DNA of 35,054 bases from Deltaproteobacteria bacterium. Lineage in GTDB: Bacteria; Desulfobacterota; DSM-4660; Desulfatiglandales; B25-G16. Position numbers and translations under genes: made by a program. The stretch covers positions 1-35,054 of the forward strand of contig JAFDDT010000007.1 in NCBI GenBank assembly GCA_019310725.1, in the 5' to 3' direction. The number at the start of each line of letters is the position of its first letter. Position 1 is the first letter of the stretch. Of this stretch, positions 1 to 7,649 are shown one piece after another. The notes beneath the pieces are model-generated. The model saw only the letters and a list, made by a program, of their open reading frames with translations, was not told where the DNA came from and searched no databases.

Positions 1-11
1 TTTTCACTCAT
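1..11 (-). CDS. Start of a downstream gene in the hsd operon (probably hsdM or hsdS), cut by the window edge
   Basis: The stop codon of hsdR (minus-strand TGA at 10-8) overlaps a minus-strand ATG at 11-9 in the usual ATGA arrangement. The visible codons read Met-Ser-Glu before the window ends. Overlapping starts of this kind are common in translationally coupled type I restriction operons, where hsdR is accompanied by the methylase and specificity genes. Only three full codons are visible, so the identity as hsdM is inferred from context alone. Confidence 0.35.
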
Positions 12-2728
12 GCCGCCAGCACCTCGTTCATCTCTTCAATGATCCTGTCCATGTCCTCGCCAAAGAGCTGCCACATTTTCCCCAGGCCACCGTTGGCGTC
101 AAAGGGAGCCAGTTCCAGATCGTCCCGTTCCAAGTGGTGGGAGGAGGCGATATGGTCGCGGATCATGCGCAGCCAGGCCATCTGCTCCTCGGTAAACTTT
201 TCCCCGGCGCCCTGGTGGCGCTTGAAAATCCAGGTCTTGAAATTGCGGTTCACCGTCTCATTAAAAGGCGTCAGTTTCTCGTCAATGCCGGTCACCCGGC
301 GAACTAGGGAAACCAGGGCAGTCAGTTCGCTCAAGGGTGACTTGCCCTTGGTGTTTTCAAGCATGGCGTAAGCATCCCAAACACGCAACGGCGCAAGTCG
401 CGGCCGGTCGGTGCGCAATTTTCGCAAAACATCCTGCAGCATCTGGAAGGTGATTTCCCGGCGGCGGAAGGGCTGGTCAAAGAAAATGCGCAGCGCCGTG
501 AGTTTTTCAGCGTTTTCCCTGGCGTCGCCGTCCCATTCTGCCCGAATGAGCCTGTCAATATTCTGGTTGTCAATCACCTGTTCGTAACTGCGGCGGATAT
601 TTTCCAGCAACTCGTTCAGCTCACCGTTAAACACGGCGGTCGCCTGTTTTGCCAGGGTAGAGGCGGCCTGTTTTCGCTGTTTTTCGTTTGGTTCGGTATC
701 ATCCGGCAGGTTATTTTCCTGTCTTGCCTGCTGGTTGATGCGGTCCGGATCAACCGCGTCCAGCAATGCACGGCTGACCTGCGGCAGGGGCTTACCGGCC
801 TTTTCGCTGATCTGTTCACGCTCTCTGTCGTCAATCTGCTGATTGAGACGTGCCAGCCGGTTGGCCAGCGAGGTTAAGGTTTCTTCGTCATCCGCACCCA
901 TGAGCACCGACATGAGCAGGTCCTTGAAGGAGACCGAGGGCTTTCGTTCCAGCGGGCGGCTGTCTGTCTTGAGGGATTTGGTCACGCCCACGGCGTCGAT
1001 AATGACAAAGTGGGTCTTTCGGCTGGTGGCAGAGGGAGTCACTTTCTTTAGTTCGTCGTAGTCCAGCACGCGGGTGCCGCGCCCTTTCATCTGCTCGAAA
1101 TAGTTGCGGGACCTGACATCGCGCATGAACAGGAGACATTCCAGCGGCCGCACATCAGTACCGGTGGCAATCATATCGACAGTCACAGCGATGCGGGGAA
1201 AGTAGTCATTGCGGAACTGGGAGAGCACCGATTTGGGGTCTTCATCCGCCTTGTAAGTGACCTTTTTGCAAAAAGCGTTGCCTTCGTCAAATTCTTCACG
1301 CACTATCTTGATGATGTCATCGGCGTGGCTGTCATTCTTGGCAAAGATGAGGGTTTTGGGCACCTCTTGACGGCCGGGGAAGATTTCGGGAAGCTTTTCC
1401 CTGAAGGTGCGGATCACCTTGCGGATCTGGCTGGGATTGACCACGTCCCGGTCAAGTTGTTTGGCCGAGTATTCCAAATTTTCATCCAGGAGTTCCCAGC
1501 GCTTTTTGCGGGTCAGTTTGTCGCGTTTGGGCACCAGGCGTTTGGCCTTCAGTTCCGCCCCTTTCTTGGTGATCTCGGTTTCGATGGTATAGACATCGTA
1601 GCCCACATTGACACCGTCGGCCACGGCCTCTTCATGGGTGTATTCGCTGACAACATTTTCATGGAAGAAAGCAAAGGTGCGCTTGTCCGGCGTGGCGGTA
1701 AGGCCAATAAGAAAGGCGTCAAAATAGTCGAGCACCTGCTGCCAGAGGTTATAGATGGAGCGGTGACACTCGTCTATAACGATGAAATCGAAATAGTCGA
1801 TAGGGAGCTGCGGATTATAGATTACCGGCAGGGGCTCTTTGCGGGTAAACCGGTGTTCGGCTGGGTTTTCCAGTTCCGCAGCCTCGTCCAGTGGTTCGCC
1901 CTTGAGGATAGAGTAAAGACGCTGAATGGTTGAAATAATTACCTGACTGGAGTCGGCAATGTAACTGGAGGATAGGCGCTGCACGTTGTACAGCTCAGTG
2001 AATTTACGGTTATCGTCGCTCGGCAAGTAGGCCATAAACTCCTGTTCAGCCTGTTCGCCCAGGTTTTTGGTGTCCACCAAGAAAAGAATGCGCGAAGCGT
2101 TTGCATATTTAAGCAAGCGGTAGATAGAGGTAATGGCCGTGAAGGTCTTGCCTGCGCCGGTTGCCATTTGGATGAGGGCGCGGGGGCGGTCTGCCTTGAA
2201 GGATTCTTCCAGACTGGTGATCGCCTCGACCTGTACCTTGCGCAGCCCATCGGTTACCAGAGGCGGCAGTTTTTGCAGGCGGGCGCGCAGGGTTTGGGAT
2301 TGCTGTGCCCACTCAGCCAGCGTATGGGGCTGGTGAAACCAGAACACCTCGCGGGACCTGGGCCTGGGATCGTGTTCGTCGCGGAACAGGGTGATTTCGC
2401 CGGTGCTCTCGTAAAGTAAGGGCAAGGGCTTATTGTCTTTGATCCACTTCAGCTTGGCCGTGGCATATTTTGCGGACTGTTCCGCCACCACATTGATATT
2501 CTGACCCATTTCAGGACGCTTGGCCTCGATGACACCAATGGGCTTGCGCTCAACGAACAGCACATAATCCGCCGGACCGCTATCGGTGGGATATTCCCGC
2601 ACCGCAATTCCATCGGCTCTGTTGAAGTCGATTTGGTTTTTATTTTGCACTGACCATCCGGCCTCGGCGAGCATTTGGTCGATACGGTCGCGGGCAATCT
2701 GCTCTGGTGTTCTGTTGGGTTCGCTCAT
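8..2728 (-). CDS. hsdR: Type I restriction enzyme R subunit (EcoEI-like HsdR)
   Basis: This 906-residue protein is the ATP-driven translocase and endonuclease subunit of a type I restriction system. It would act with HsdM and HsdS to cut unmethylated foreign DNA. The N-terminal nuclease domain shows a PD-(D/E)xK pattern: D54, then E68-A-K70. The helicase core has Walker A at 190-195 (TGAGKT), a DECH box at 319-322 and a GLTATP motif starting at 342. The C-terminal third is the charged coiled EcoEI-type region. Length is within the usual range for EcoEI-type R subunits. The ATG at 2728 is preceded by an AAGGGG ribosome binding site, and the gene lies 21 nt after the XRE regulator gene, so the two are very likely cotranscribed. 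The gene appears intact. Its codon use looks more GC-rich than that of the genes downstream on this contig, consistent with acquisition as a cassette (inference). Confidence 0.96.
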   Translation of the reverse strand: MSEPNRTPEQIARDRIDQMLAEAGWSVQNKNQIDFNRADGIAVREYPTDSGPADYVLFVERKPIGVIEAKRPEMGQNINVVAEQSAKYATAKLKWIKDNKPLPLLYESTGEITLFRDEHDPRPRSREVFWFHQPHTLAEWAQQSQTLRARLQKLPPLVTDGLRKVQVEAITSLEESFKADRPRALIQMATGAGKTFTAITSIYRLLKYANASRILFLVDTKNLGEQAEQEFMAYLPSDDNRKFTELYNVQRLSSSYIADSSQVIISTIQRLYSILKGEPLDEAAELENPAEHRFTRKEPLPVIYNPQLPIDYFDFIVIDECHRSIYNLWQQVLDYFDAFLIGLTATPDKRTFAFFHENVVSEYTHEEAVADGVNVGYDVYTIETEITKKGAELKAKRLVPKRDKLTRKKRWELLDENLEYSAKQLDRDVVNPSQIRKVIRTFREKLPEIFPGRQEVPKTLIFAKNDSHADDIIKIVREEFDEGNAFCKKVTYKADEDPKSVLSQFRNDYFPRIAVTVDMIATGTDVRPLECLLFMRDVRSRNYFEQMKGRGTRVLDYDELKKVTPSATSRKTHFVIIDAVGVTKSLKTDSRPLERKPSVSFKDLLMSVLMGADDEETLTSLANRLARLNQQIDDREREQISEKAGKPLPQVSRALLDAVDPDRINQQARQENNLPDDTEPNEKQRKQAASTLAKQATAVFNGELNELLENIRRSYEQVIDNQNIDRLIRAEWDGDARENAEKLTALRIFFDQPFRRREITFQMLQDVLRKLRTDRPRLAPLRVWDAYAMLENTKGKSPLSELTALVSLVRRVTGIDEKLTPFNETVNRNFKTWIFKRHQGAGEKFTEEQMAWLRMIRDHIASSHHLERDDLELAPFDANGGLGKMWQLFGEDMDRIIEEMNEVLAA

Positions 2729-2749
2729 CAGCAGCCCCTTGATTTGTGC

Positions 2750-2980
2750 CTATTGTTCACTGCTGTCTCCCAGGTGCAATTTTCCTTGCGTCGTCATCTT
2801 CTTGCAAAAAACGTCAAACTGCGTCCGGGCCAGCTTGAATGGAGTGGTCTTGCCGTTTTCCCAGCGATTGATGGTGGCAAAGCTCACCCCCAGTTCATGG
2901 GCCAATTCTTCCTGGCTGATTCCCAATTGCCTTCGGACTTCCTTAACCAATTCCGGGAATGTTTTGGAGTTTCCGGTCAT
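2750..2980 (-). CDS. Small XRE-family helix-turn-helix regulator of the hsd operon
   Basis: This 76-residue protein is little more than one lambda-repressor-like DNA-binding domain. The helix-turn-helix spans roughly residues 19-45, with the typical segments SQEELAHELGVS and INRWENGKTTP. It has no obvious second domain, so it presumably works as a dimer. The ATG is preceded by an AAGGGA ribosome binding site about 8 nt upstream, and hsdR follows after 21 nt. Size, fold and position recall the controller (C) proteins of type II restriction systems, which time expression of the nuclease; finding one first in a type I operon is less usual. A palindrome lies in the predicted promoter upstream, suggesting autoregulation. 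It is also possible that it is an ordinary XRE repressor with other targets. Confidence 0.9.
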   Translation of the reverse strand: MTGNSKTFPELVKEVRRQLGISQEELAHELGVSFATINRWENGKTTPFKLARTQFDVFCKKMTTQGKLHLGDSSEQ

Positions 2981-3286
2981 TACAATATCCCTTTGTAGTA
3001 TCTTTGTGCGGTCGTTTCCGTTCTGTGTGTAAGCAAGTGTCTATCAATGGCCAGATGGCCAACGACACTCCATCCAATCTAAGATGCAATGAATATAATA
3101 TAACAGGTGACATGTCACGTGCAAGAAGAAATTCCCGTGGATTCCGACAGTTCACCAGAACTCCCGGTAAACAACTCTCAGCAAGTACCAAGTTGGAAAA
3201 AACGTGACGAACACAAATAGTTTCCGACACTTTCTCTGTCTCTCCGGTAGGTATGGGATAGAGAACAGAAAATCAGGAGGTTTACC
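2981..3286. other. Intergenic region between the hsd operon and the small ORF at 3287
   Basis: This 306-bp gap has divergent genes on either side. It contains the predicted hsd promoter and operator near 3095-3124 and, at its right end, the strong ribosome binding site of the 3287 ORF. I see no RNA gene, integrase site or convincing additional ORF in it. Confidence 0.5.
3095..3124 (-). promoter_or_regulatory. Predicted promoter of the XRE-hsdR operon with a palindromic operator in the spacer
   Basis: Read on the minus strand there is a -35 hexamer TTGCAC (3124-3119), an 18-bp spacer and a -10 hexamer TATTAT (3100-3095). The 12 bp of spacer next to the -35 box form a perfect palindrome, GTGACATGTCAC (3107-3118). 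Transcription would start near 3088, leaving a leader of about 110 nt before the regulator ATG. The palindrome is a plausible dimer site for the encoded HTH protein. The sequence is seen directly; its function is inferred. Confidence 0.5.
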
Positions 3287-3520
3287 ATGGGTATCAACGA
3301 ACTCTTTGACGGAATCGCCAAAGTTGTCGAACAGTTTGCCGAGGAATCTGCAGAGCGAAAGCTCCAGGAAAGGATGTCTCGAACCGGCTTGCCGAGACGT
3401 AGTTCCGCAGGAACGAGGTCCGGACGAGGTCCGAAAATGGAAGCCGAGAAAACGGAGAAAGAGGGCGAGACAGGGTTAAAAGTGTTTTGCAGCAAAGGCA
3501 CGGCCGGAGTGGGACTTTAA
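3287..3520 (+). CDS. Small hypothetical protein with a strong ribosome binding site, probably altered at its C terminus
   Basis: I do not recognise this 77-residue ORF. The reason to believe it is the initiation region: AGGAGG at 3275-3280 lies 6 nt before an ATG in good context. The first 30 residues are a helix-like amphipathic stretch starting MGINELFDGIAKVVEQFA. From about residue 37 the character changes to a low-complexity, Gly/Arg/Lys-rich segment encoded by a nested palindrome (3395-3420) and a tandem repeat of ACGAGGTCCG. The last 45 bp run antisense through the end of the GIY-YIG gene. The likeliest reading is a genuine short gene whose 3' half has been replaced by repeat sequence, so the C terminus may not be native. 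Confidence 0.45.
   Translation: MGINELFDGIAKVVEQFAEESAERKLQERMSRTGLPRRSSAGTRSGRGPKMEAEKTEKEGETGLKVFCSKGTAGVGL
3395..3420. repeat. Nested palindrome (REP-like) inside the 3287 ORF
   Basis: An inner stem GTTCC (3402-3406) and GGAAC (3410-3414) encloses a 3-nt loop. A second short pairing, GAC (3396-3398) with GTC (3418-3420), lies outside it. The direct repeat ACGAGGTCCG follows immediately, twice. Such nested hairpins are typical of short dispersed palindromic elements; no second copy of exactly this one is seen in the window. Confidence 0.4.
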
Positions 3521-3715
3521 ATACCTCTCAAATGATAGAGCCTTGGTTCGGCCACTGAAAGCAACATATGTGATTAATTCCCAGGGCTTGTATTTTGATG
3601 TGTGGGGAGATTGGCCGTGATTGTGGGCGGTGAATCGTTTCTGAAGGTCCTCTATAAATCCTACGTAGGTTTGGTCGGGGTTGGATAAACTTCGGAGGAG
3701 ATAGACATAATACAT
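3476..3715 (-). CDS. Single-domain GIY-YIG nuclease superfamily protein
   Basis: The 79-residue protein is a stand-alone GIY-YIG domain of the YhbQ/UPF0213 type. The first strand reads YVYLLRS (3-9) and the second TYVGF (16-20), the two halves of the GIY-YIG signature. Arg27 is in the position of the conserved catalytic arginine and Glu63 in that of the metal-binding glutamate. The family covers structure-specific nucleases, homing endonucleases and DNA-processing proteins, and many single-domain members have no known role. It lies between a repeat-laden ORF and palindromic repeats that abut the tmRNA gene. The start at 3715 has only a weak GGAG upstream at about 14 nt. Its 3' end overlaps the convergent small ORF by 45 bp. 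Confidence 0.85.
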   Translation of the reverse strand: MYYVYLLRSLSNPDQTYVGFIEDLQKRFTAHNHGQSPHTSKYKPWELITYVAFSGRTKALSFERYLKSHSGRAFAAKHF

Positions 3716-3756
3716 TATGTGCTTAGCCCCGCTCCGTTCTGGAGAACCACGCTGGG

Positions 3757-3848
3757 CACGCTTCGCACCTAGAGCAAAGGCGTTGCCTCGAAATCAAATA
3801 GGTTTTTTTGTCTGGCTTGCCACGCGGAGCCTGAAAGGCGAAGCGTGG
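3757..3848. repeat. Palindromic repeat unit next to the tmRNA 3' end
   Basis: A perfect 10-bp inverted repeat, CACGCTTCGC (3757-3766) and GCGAAGCGTG (3838-3847), spans the segment. Inside the right arm is a tighter nested hairpin: CCACGC (3820-3825) with GCGTGG (3843-3848), and GCCT (3829-3832) with AGGC (3836-3839) around a 3-nt loop. The rightmost bases are also the encoded CCA of the tmRNA. There is no T-run on the tmRNA side, so this is not a standard terminator. It could affect 3' processing, or simply mark an insertion boundary. Confidence 0.55.
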
Positions 3849-4199
3849 TGGAGGCGGGGGGAGTCGAACCCCCGTCCGGCAATATTCCACTTAGGCCTCT
3901 ACATGCATATCCCGATGTTCAATGTTCGCCCTCAAGACACCTTTCGGGCAAGCTGACCAGAGGGCTAACCTGATTAGAAATTCGCCTCCCCAAGATTCAG
4001 GTCTCTCAGATTGGCTATCCTGCTAGTCGACGCCCAAATCCGCCCTCGCAGGAAAAGACGGCAGGACGTTAGCCGCTTAAGCAGCTAAAGCGTACGCATA
4101 ATCGTCTGCGTTTATTTTGTTTCTGCCTGTTTAACGAGCAAACAGAACCTCGGCATGCAACCTAAGCTTCTTTATCCCCGTCGAAGCCGTTTCGCCCCC
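3846..4199 (-). ncRNA. ssrA: Transfer-messenger RNA (tmRNA), one-piece
   Basis: tmRNA rescues ribosomes stalled on broken mRNAs and adds a degradation tag. The tRNA-like ends are clear. The 5' strand GGGGGCG (from 4199) pairs with CGCCTCC before A-CCA (3846-3848 encode CCA), giving seven pairs including G3-U70, the alanine identity pair. A T-loop GTTCGACTC is present. The tag reading frame lies at 4109-4077 and encodes ADDYAYALAA followed by TAA, starting at resume codon GCA. The Ala-Leu-Ala-Ala end is the usual protease signal. Length is about 354 nt. The partner gene smpB is immediately upstream on the same strand. Confidence 0.97.
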
Positions 4200-4237
4200 A
4201 ATTTTCAAGGAACCTTGGTTAAGAAACCATATCTAGC

Positions 4238-4267
4238 ATAATACCACACATGAATCTTATTTTTCAA
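4238..4267 (-). promoter_or_regulatory. Predicted ssrA promoter
   Basis: On the minus strand, TTGAAA (4267-4262), an 18-bp spacer and TATTAT (4243-4238) lie about 38 nt before the mature 5' end of tmRNA. The -35 box overlaps the smpB stop codon. The leader between the -10 box and the mature end contains a small GGTT/AACC hairpin and would be removed by RNase P. The assignment rests on sequence match only. Confidence 0.5.
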
Positions 4268-4719
4268 CTACGATCTCTTTTTTTCAACTCGTCGAGTTCC
4301 CGTTTCATCTCTCTTTCTTTCAGGGCATGCCTTTTATCATATTTTCTCTTCCCCTTGGCCAGAGCCAGCTCGACCTTGATGATCCCTCTCAAAAGATATA
4401 CCGAAAGCGGAATGAGCGAATACCCCTTTTCCTCTGTTTTTCCGATCAGCCGTTTTATCTCTTTTTTATGCATGAGGAGCTTTCTGGTCCTTGTGGGATC
4501 AAGATCTATATGGTGTGAAAAGGGATATGGTGTGATGTGCATATTACACAAAAAGAGCTCCTCTTTCTTGACCCGCGCATAGCTATCCCTCAGGCTAGCA
4601 CGCCCCTCCCTTAGTGATTTGACCTCCGAGCCAGCAAGAACGATGCCTGCCTCATAGGTCTCATCAATAAAATAATCGTGTCTGGCCTTTCTGTTCTGGC
4701 AAACAATCTTCTTCTCCAT
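4264..4719 (-). CDS. smpB: SsrA-binding protein SmpB
   Basis: SmpB binds the tRNA-like domain of tmRNA and delivers it to the stalled ribosome, mimicking the missing codon-anticodon helix. The 151-residue protein has the family hallmarks: an N-terminal NRKARHDYFI segment, the GSEVKSLREGRASL motif near residues 30-43, and a basic helical tail beginning KRKYDKR that enters the decoding site. I chose the ATG at 4719 over an in-frame TTG at 4725. The gene sits between the HPr-EI gene, whose stop is at 4731, and ssrA, whose predicted -35 box overlaps the smpB stop. The three are therefore tightly linked. Confidence 0.97.
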   Translation of the reverse strand: MEKKIVCQNRKARHDYFIDETYEAGIVLAGSEVKSLREGRASLRDSYARVKKEELFLCNMHITPYPFSHHIDLDPTRTRKLLMHKKEIKRLIGKTEEKGYSLIPLSVYLLRGIIKVELALAKGKRKYDKRHALKEREMKRELDELKKRDRS

Positions 4720-4730
4720 CAACAACCTAC

Positions 4731-6800
4731 TTAGGCAGTGCCAGGTGTCCGGTACCTAAAGACATCTTCCTCAAAGATATCGGGCAGGTGAGCCTTTGCC
4801 TTTTTTAAGACAAAATCCTCAACCTTCTTACTGGTAGGTAAACAAATTATATTCTTAAAACCCTCCTTAACTTTTTGCAATGGTACCATTCTGATCATTT
4901 TCTTGACCAGGGGAATAGAGCCGATATTCATACTGAATTCTTCCAATCCCAAAGAAAGCAGTATCAAAATTGAGAGGGGATCACCGGCTATTTCGCCGCA
5001 CAGGGATACATCAATCCCCTCCTTTTGGCCTGCTTTGACCACCTGGTGGATCATCTTCAAGACAGCAGGATGAAAGGGATCATAGAGACCGGCAACCTGC
5101 TGATTATCCCTGTCTATGGCGAGGGCATATTGAATAAGGTCATTCGTTCCTATTGAAAAGAAATCAGCATGCTTTGCAAGAATATCTGCTATTGATACTG
5201 CAGAGGGAATCTCGATCAAAATGCCAACAGGAATTTCTCTATCATACTTGATGCCCTCTTTGTCGAGAGAGCGCATAACACTCCGTAACATCTTCTTTGC
5301 CTCCAGAAATTGCTCCAACCCTGATATCATGGGGAACATCAATCTGAAATTGCCATATCTGCTTGCCCTTAGAATAGCCCTCAACTGGGTCTTAAATACC
5401 TTTCGCTCCTTCAGACAAAATCGAATAGACCTCAAACCTAGAGCAGGATTATCCTCTCTTTTCCCGTTCATTTTTGAATCTATCCTGTCGCTCGCAATAT
5501 CCAGGGTCCTTATGGTAACCGGATTTGGGGCTACCAATTTGGCAATCTGGTCGTAATCCTGAAACAAGGCCTGTTCATCTGGAAAATCTCTCTTAAGCAG
5601 GTACAGGTATTCTGTCCGATAGAGTCCTATGCCCTCTGCACCGCTCTCAATTGCTACCTGAGCCTCCGCCAAAAACTCAATATTGGCTTTGACGGTTATC
5701 TTGTGTCCATCCAGAGTTTCGGCCGGTAGATGTTTGACCCTATCTATGGCCGATTTGTAATTGGCATAACGCCTTATCTCATCCTCATAAGAAAGTATGG
5801 TTTTGGGGTCAGGGTTAACAACAACCTCGCCAGTATTGCCATCAACGATCAAGATGTCGCCCTGCAGGATCGCATCGGTGGCCCTTTCCAACCCAACAAT
5901 AACTGGTATGTCCAGGGCTTCAGACATAATAGCCATGTGCGACGTTCGGCCCCCAACATCAGTCAAAATGCCCAGCACATGGTCTACATCGATCTCAACA
6001 ATGTCAACCGGCGAAAGGGTATGGGCTACGACAATAACTTCGCCCTGAATGTCAGCTAGGCTCTCTGCTTCTGCTCCTGCTAAGTTCCGCAGTACCCTTT
6101 CACTAACGCTATCAACATCGTCCATTCTTCGCCCAATGTAGTCATCCTCGACCTCTTTGAAAAGCACATGGATATTTTTTACCGATTTTTCCAACGCCCA
6201 CCCAGCGTTGATCTTCTCCTTCTGGATTCTCTTTAAGGTTGCATCAAAGAGCATTCTGTCATCCAGGATCATTGAGTGGGTATCCAGCACAAAGGCATAG
6301 CCCTCCACCCGCTCCGGGATACTGGATTTAAACTTCTGGATCTGCTCCTTTGCCATGTCCACGGCCTGCCTGAAATGAGCAAGCTCTCTCTGTACCTCTT
6401 CTTCATTGATCAGTTTCCGGTGAAAAACCTGGGTCTTGGATCTATCAAGGTGGTACGCCTTACCAATAACAATACCCGGAGAAACGGGAAATCCCTTCAA
6501 TACCTTCTTTCTAGGGCGATACGGCTGGCTTTCCATTTCTCCAAAATTATTGATAAAGAGCCTTTCCAGCTCATCCATAAACTCTCTTGCCTTCTTGCCG
6601 ACTATCCTGGCCTCAATCTCTTCCCCATTGGGCACAGCCAGGGAGAGAATCGACAGGATGCTTGAACCATCCGCCTCTCGAGTGTCTTTCTTTAGAAACA
6701 ATCTGGCGTCATATTTGCCAGCCAAGGCTACTATCTGCCCAGCTGCCCGGGCATGCATGCCAAGCTCATTGGTTACTTTTAAGGATCTTACTTCTTTCAT
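4731..6800 (-). CDS. ptsI: HPr-Enzyme I fusion (phosphoenolpyruvate-protein phosphotransferase)
   Basis: This 689-residue protein joins the two general PTS phosphocarriers. Residues 1 to about 88 are HPr, with phospho-His16 in NELGMHARAA and a Ser46-type site in DGSSI. The rest is Enzyme I. It has the phosphohistidine His288 in GGRTSHMAI, the PEP-binding segment GIGLYRTEYL, a GTNDLIQYALAIDRDN motif and a CGEIAGD loop carrying the catalytic cysteine. It would take phosphate from PEP and pass it from the EI histidine to the fused HPr. No EIIA, EIIB or EIIC gene is visible nearby, so it may serve a regulatory phosphorelay rather than sugar uptake (inference). It lies between rsmI and smpB on the same strand, with a 5-nt intergenic gap to the latter if smpB starts at its TTG and 11 nt otherwise. 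Confidence 0.95.
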   Translation of the reverse strand: MKEVRSLKVTNELGMHARAAGQIVALAGKYDARLFLKKDTREADGSSILSILSLAVPNGEEIEARIVGKKAREFMDELERLFINNFGEMESQPYRPRKKVLKGFPVSPGIVIGKAYHLDRSKTQVFHRKLINEEEVQRELAHFRQAVDMAKEQIQKFKSSIPERVEGYAFVLDTHSMILDDRMLFDATLKRIQKEKINAGWALEKSVKNIHVLFKEVEDDYIGRRMDDVDSVSERVLRNLAGAEAESLADIQGEVIVVAHTLSPVDIVEIDVDHVLGILTDVGGRTSHMAIMSEALDIPVIVGLERATDAILQGDILIVDGNTGEVVVNPDPKTILSYEDEIRRYANYKSAIDRVKHLPAETLDGHKITVKANIEFLAEAQVAIESGAEGIGLYRTEYLYLLKRDFPDEQALFQDYDQIAKLVAPNPVTIRTLDIASDRIDSKMNGKREDNPALGLRSIRFCLKERKVFKTQLRAILRASRYGNFRLMFPMISGLEQFLEAKKMLRSVMRSLDKEGIKYDREIPVGILIEIPSAVSIADILAKHADFFSIGTNDLIQYALAIDRDNQQVAGLYDPFHPAVLKMIHQVVKAGQKEGIDVSLCGEIAGDPLSILILLSLGLEEFSMNIGSIPLVKKMIRMVPLQKVKEGFKNIICLPTSKKVEDFVLKKAKAHLPDIFEEDVFRYRTPGTA

Positions 6801-6859
6801 AACGTCTCAAATCTAATAAGAATATCGTTGATTGTCAATAACAGAGATGGGTCATCACC

Positions 6860-7564
6860 TTACTCCGCCCCCTGTACAATGATTGTGTATTCACCCCTAA
6901 TCTCCTTGTTCTCGAGTGAGGACAAGATAGAGCTTATTGATCCCCGCTTTACCTCCTCAAAAACCTTGGTCATCTCCTTGGCCAGGGCAATTTTCCTATC
7001 ACCCAGGATATCATACACATCAGTCAGCATCTTGGCCAATCGATGCGGAGATTCAAAGAAAATCATGGTACGGCATTCCTGCTTTAGCCCTTCCAGTTCT
7101 TTTCTGCGTCTGCCTTTCTTGTTGGAGAGAAAACCAACAAACACGAATCTGTGTGTGGGCAAACCTGAAATGCATAATGCTGTTAGGGGGGCCGATACAC
7201 CTGGAACCGGCACCAGTGGTACGCCAGCATCGATGGCTTCACAAATTAACCTGGAACCAGGATCTGACAAACCCGGTGTTCCTGCGTCACTCACAAGGGC
7301 AATGTCAAGCCCTGTGTGTAGCTTCTCGAGGAGTACACGTCCCTTATAGCGCTGGTTGTGGCTATTATAGCTGGTCAGAGGGGTCTTGATACCGTAATGC
7401 GTGCAGAGCTTCCTGCTATGATCTCTACTCTCAGCGGCGATCAACGCTACTTCCTTTAAAATCCTCAGGGCCCGCAAAGTGATATCCTCAAGATTGCCTA
7501 TGGGCGTAGAAACGATATAGAGGGTGCCCGGTGTTAACCCATTTTTTCCTCTCTTGGTAACCAT
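6860..7564 (-). CDS. rsmI: 16S rRNA (cytidine(1402)-2'-O)-methyltransferase RsmI
   Basis: RsmI uses S-adenosylmethionine to methylate the 2'-OH of C1402 in the decoding centre of 16S rRNA. The 234-residue protein has the tetrapyrrole-methylase fold signatures: LYIVSTPIGNLEDIT near the N terminus, AAESRDHSRKL, SDAGTPGLSDPG and VPVPGVSA. It is shorter than E. coli RsmI (about 286 residues) and lacks the extra C-terminal region, as in some other bacterial members. The start at 7564 is not supported by a good ribosome binding site; no better in-frame start is visible. It belongs to the minus-strand housekeeping run and is followed by the HPr-EI gene after 59 nt. Confidence 0.95.
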   Translation of the reverse strand: MVTKRGKNGLTPGTLYIVSTPIGNLEDITLRALRILKEVALIAAESRDHSRKLCTHYGIKTPLTSYNSHNQRYKGRVLLEKLHTGLDIALVSDAGTPGLSDPGSRLICEAIDAGVPLVPVPGVSAPLTALCISGLPTHRFVFVGFLSNKKGRRRKELEGLKQECRTMIFFESPHRLAKMLTDVYDILGDRKIALAKEMTKVFEEVKRGSISSILSSLENKEIRGEYTIIVQGAE

Positions 7565-7590
7565 CTAATAAGTGCCTAAAGTTACAAGTG

Positions 7591-7627
7591 CCCGCCAGCC
7601 TCATGGCGGGCAGGGATGGCAGGCGGG
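7591..7627. repeat. GC-rich palindromic repeat (CCCGCC/GGCGGG family)
   Basis: A perfect 7-bp stem, CCCGCCA (7591-7597) and TGGCGGG (7604-7610), with a 6-nt loop is followed by another GGCAGGCGGG. Related CCCGCC...GGCGGGCAGG palindromes occur at 13648-13720 and 33250-33295, with looser relatives near 34522-34580 and 34871-34918. They look like one dispersed intergenic family. Confidence 0.6.
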
Positions 7628-7649
7628 TTTGCCGACGAACCTACAATCT

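Noticed and set aside
1325-1933. 202-codon open frame on the plus strand inside hsdR
   Set aside because: It is the antisense shadow of the GC-rich helicase region. The minus-strand protein has clear motifs, and this one has none and no ribosome binding site.
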